The notes beneath the pieces are model-generated. The model was not told the DNA's origin. It saw nothing but the letters and a program-made list of their open reading frames with translations, and did not search any database. From Solirubrobacteraceae bacterium (lineage in GTDB: Bacteria > Actinomycetota > Thermoleophilia > Solirubrobacterales > Solirubrobacteraceae), in assembly GCA_025449845.1 (NCBI GenBank), contig JANWIP010000019.1:1-64000 (forward strand): 64,000 nt of DNA. Reading direction: 5' to 3'. The first letter of the stretch is position 1; the number at the start of each line of letters is the position of its first letter. Below are positions 61,585 through 64,000 of the stretch, one piece after another. The position numbers and the translations under genes are program-made.

Positions 61585-63186
61585 ATGAGCACCACTGCCA
61601 CCCCATCCGATCATCCTGAGACGCTGGAATCGAGCGCCGCGCTGGAATCGAGCATCGCGCTGGAGTCAGGCGCCGGCGAACACTCTGACGCCGGCGCGGA
61701 CGCCCGCGGCGATGCGGCCAGCAAGCGCGAGCGTCGCCGTTGGATAGCGCTCGGCGTGCTCTGCCTCGGCCAGCTGATGATGGTCCTGGATGCGACCATC
61801 GTCAACGTCGCCTTGCCCGCCATCCAGCGCGAACTTCACTTCACGCAGGCCAACCTCACTTGGGTAATCGATGGCTACCTGATCACGTTCGGCGGCTTCC
61901 TGCTGCTGGCGGGCAGGTTTGGCGATCTGGTGGGCCGCAAGAAGGTCTTTCTCAGCGGGCTCGGCCTGTTCGTGGCCGCGTCCATACTGTGCGGGCTGGC
62001 CGACAGTCAGGCGATGCTGATCGGCGCCCGCCTGATCCAGGGGATTGGCGGCGCGATCGCCTCAAGCGTAATCCTGGCGATCATCGTCACCGAGTTTCCG
62101 CAGAAGGCCGAGCAGGCCAAGGCGATGGGCCTGTACGCGTTTGTGTCCGCCGGAGGTGGCTCCATTGGCCTGCTCGCCGGCGGCGCGCTCACGCAGTCGC
62201 TGAACTGGCACTGGATCTTCTTCGTCAACGTGCCCATCGGCGCGGTTGCGCTGCTGCTTGGCTGGATGCTGATCGAGGAGAACGTGGGCATCGGCCTCGC
62301 GGGAGGCGTCGATATTCTCGGCTCGGCCTTGATCACGCTTGCGACCATGTTTGGCGCGTTCGCGATCGTCAAGTCCAGCGAATACGGCCTGCTCTCGCCG
62401 CGCACGCTCGGCGCGGGCGGGGTCTCACTGGCTCTGCTGGGCGCCTTCCTGGCGCTGGAGGCGCGAGTGGCCAACCCGATCATGCCGCTGCGCATCCTGC
62501 GCCTGCGCACGCTGATGGGGTCGAGCCTCGTCCGCGGCCTGCTCGTCACGGGCATGTTCTCCGCGTTCTTCCTCGGCGCGCTGTACCTCGAGCGCGTGCT
62601 CGGCTACGACGCGATCGACACGGGACTGGCGTTCATGCCTCTGACCCTCGCCATCGCGGCGATGTCGTTGGGCATATCGGCACGCGCGGTGGCGCGCTTC
62701 GGCGCCGTGCAGACGCTGGCGGTCGGGCTGGGCGGCATCGTCGTCGGCCTGGTGCTACTGGCCCTGCAGGGTGTCCATGCAAGCTACTTCCCCGGCCTTT
62801 TCTTCGCCTTCCTCGCACTCGGCCTCTGCGCGGGCGCATCCTTCCTGCCACTGCTGATGATCGGTATGGCCGACGCGCCCCCGCGCGACGCGGGTCTGGC
62901 CTCGGGGATCATCAACGTCTCCGTGCAGCTGTTCGGCGCGATCGGCCTGGCCACGCTGGGCACGATCGCCACCGACCGCACCCAGGCGTTGAGTGCCGAC
63001 GGCAGCCCGTTGACCAGTGCGCTGACCGGCGGATACCACTTGGCGTATGTGGTCGCCTCGGTGTTCGTTGCGCTGGGGATTCTCGCGGCCTTCCTGTTGT
63101 TGCGCCCCCCGGCTTCCCAGCGGCAGGAGGTCGACCTGAGGCCGGAGGGAGTGAACGGCGAGCGCTTGGCAGCACAGGCCGCGTAA
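61585..63186 (+). CDS. MFS drug exporter, DHA2 (EmrB/QacA) family
   Basis: 533 residues, 14 helices. LMMVLDATIVNVALPAIQREL in helix 1, AGRFGDLVGRKKVF loop motif A, RLIQGIGGAIASS motif C-like, WRWIFFVNVPIG equivalent as WHWIFFVNVPIGAVAL. N-terminal tail has LESS/LESG repeats. GGAAGGAG precedes the start. Probably repressed by the adjacent MarR protein; substrate unknown. Confidence 0.92.
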   Translation: MSTTATPSDHPETLESSAALESSIALESGAGEHSDAGADARGDAASKRERRRWIALGVLCLGQLMMVLDATIVNVALPAIQRELHFTQANLTWVIDGYLITFGGFLLLAGRFGDLVGRKKVFLSGLGLFVAASILCGLADSQAMLIGARLIQGIGGAIASSVILAIIVTEFPQKAEQAKAMGLYAFVSAGGGSIGLLAGGALTQSLNWHWIFFVNVPIGAVALLLGWMLIEENVGIGLAGGVDILGSALITLATMFGAFAIVKSSEYGLLSPRTLGAGGVSLALLGAFLALEARVANPIMPLRILRLRTLMGSSLVRGLLVTGMFSAFFLGALYLERVLGYDAIDTGLAFMPLTLAIAAMSLGISARAVARFGAVQTLAVGLGGIVVGLVLLALQGVHASYFPGLFFAFLALGLCAGASFLPLLMIGMADAPPRDAGLASGIINVSVQLFGAIGLATLGTIATDRTQALSADGSPLTSALTGGYHLAYVVASVFVALGILAAFLLLRPPASQRQEVDLRPEGVNGERLAAQAA

Positions 63187-63223
63187 CCGAAAGCAGAGCA
63201 AGCGGATCTCCACAAATGATCGA

Positions 63224-63252
63224 TTGACAGCGTAAGTCTCAGAATGTAGAAC
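63224..63252 (+). promoter_or_regulatory. Sigma70-like promoter of the peptidase gene
   Basis: TTGACA at 63224-63229, 17-base spacer, TAGAAC at 63247-63252; start codon at 63305. Confidence 0.55.
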
Positions 63253-63304
63253 TCTTTGTCTACGGCGGACATCCGCCACCTCACGCCGGCGAAAGGACCA
63301 TTTC

Positions 63305-63997
63305 ATGGCTCCAGATCACGAAGTCCATAAGGCTCGCCTGCACGAGCAGCCGATGGCGGGCATGCGCCTGGGCCGCCACGTCGAGCACGATCCCCGCTCG
63401 CGCGAATTCACGGCCAAAAGGGCTCCCAAGATCGTCAGCGTCAAACACCAGGCCACCGGGCTCCCGCTCGACCAGGGAGAAATTGGATCCTGCACCGCCA
63501 ACGCCCTCTGCGGCGCGCTTGATTCCGCGCCTGATTTCACCGGCAGCACCACTCTCACCGAGCACGACGCCGTCCAGCTCTATGAACTGGAGACGAAAAT
63601 GGAGGGCGAGCCCTACCCTCCCAACGATCCCGGAGGCAGCGGACTGATGGTCTGCAAGGCCGCCAAGCAGCTCGGCCTAATCACCTCCTACCGGCACGCC
63701 TTCGGCGTTGAGCACGCGCTTCAGGCGCTCGTCCTGCGGCCTGTCATCACCGGCATCAGGTGGTTCACCAGCTTCGATACCCCCGACTCGAGTGGCCTCG
63801 TGCAGATCGCTCCCGGTGCCACCGTGCGCGGTGGCCACGAGGTCGTCGCCGATGAGATCGACGCTGAGAACAAGCTCGTCTGGTTCTGGAACAGCTGGGG
63901 CACCAAGTACGCGCAGGGCGGGCGCTTCTGCATGAGCTGGGACACCTGGAAGACGCTGCTTGAAGAACAGGGCGACGTTACCGTGCCTCTCAAATAA
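63305..63997 (+). CDS. Papain-like (C1A-type) cysteine peptidase homologue
   Basis: 230 residues. LPLDQGEIGSCTANALCGAL holds the oxyanion Gln and catalytic Cys, GGHEVVADEID the His, WFWNSWGTKYAQGGRF the Asn, in papain order. An N-terminal 45 residues may be a short pro-segment; no signal peptide is visible, so it may be cytosolic or released otherwise. GCGAAAGG precedes the start. Small size and lack of disulfide cysteines resemble bacterial and phage-borne C1 peptidases. Confidence 0.85.
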   Translation: MAPDHEVHKARLHEQPMAGMRLGRHVEHDPRSREFTAKRAPKIVSVKHQATGLPLDQGEIGSCTANALCGALDSAPDFTGSTTLTEHDAVQLYELETKMEGEPYPPNDPGGSGLMVCKAAKQLGLITSYRHAFGVEHALQALVLRPVITGIRWFTSFDTPDSSGLVQIAPGATVRGGHEVVADEIDAENKLVWFWNSWGTKYAQGGRFCMSWDTWKTLLEEQGDVTVPLK

Positions 63998-64000
63998 TCG

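Overview
The window reads as chromosome of a high-GC actinobacterium, most likely class Thermoleophilia, order Solirubrobacterales. This rests on high GC with GTG/ATGA-coupled genes and on several secreted protein families that I recognise as characteristic of that order: the 'PDGRAWEMVSP' propeller protein plus its ~950-residue partner at 53.7-58.7 kb, and the secreted proteins at 14.6-16.4 and 25.8-26.7 kb. No rRNA is present, so the assignment is an inference.

Layout. 1-3.66 kb is the end of an integrated mobilizable or conjugative element: a MobF relaxase split into two coupled ORFs, a toxin-antitoxin pair, and a 42-bp displaced 3' fragment of tRNA-Arg(ACG), read as the right attachment site. 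3.9-6.7 kb holds two TetR regulators with a membrane protein and an NmrA-like reductase. 6.8-14.7 kb is a glycan locus: a five-gene minus-strand operon (GT2, GT4, flippase, GT4, GT4) plus a divergent methyltransferase. 14.6-27.3 kb is mostly housekeeping and secreted genes: P450, HU, an RmlD-like protein lacking its catalytic pair, a lipoprotein solute-binding protein, an aldolase-II-like protein with altered zinc site, an isobutyryl-CoA-mutase-type large subunit, an arylsulfotransferase-like protein and Usp. 28.0-30.6 kb is a toxin-antitoxin cluster (VapBC, HicAB, decayed MazEF) with a lipobox-bearing signal peptidase, beside tRNA-Ser(GGA). 30.6-43.9 kb has an L,D-transpeptidase, an Nramp/MntR pair, GtrA/GT2 sugar transfer, a collagen-like protein, and a coupled operon of an alpha-oxoamine synthase, a membrane GGDEF-EAL protein and an MFS exporter.

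44.1-52.5 kb is an island: type I restriction-modification (hsdM-hsdS-hsdR), a winged-helix gene, a DUF4160/DUF2442 pair and gene debris. 52.6-58.7 kb is AT-richer and carries three exported proteins, including the coupled propeller and surface-protein pair. 58.8-60.25 kb is a tRNA-Ser integration hot spot: decayed tyrosine integrase, tRNA-Ser(UGA), a tRNA-Ser 3' fragment and tRNA-Ser(GCU). 60.4-64 kb has VapBC, a MarR/MFS efflux pair and a papain-like peptidase.

Strongest candidates for undescribed biology: the oxoamine synthase/c-di-GMP/exporter operon, the surface-protein pair with basic tails, a perfect 15-bp hairpin burying a start codon at 37.5 kb, the lipobox signal peptidase, and a recurrent palindromic motif at three integration-related sites.
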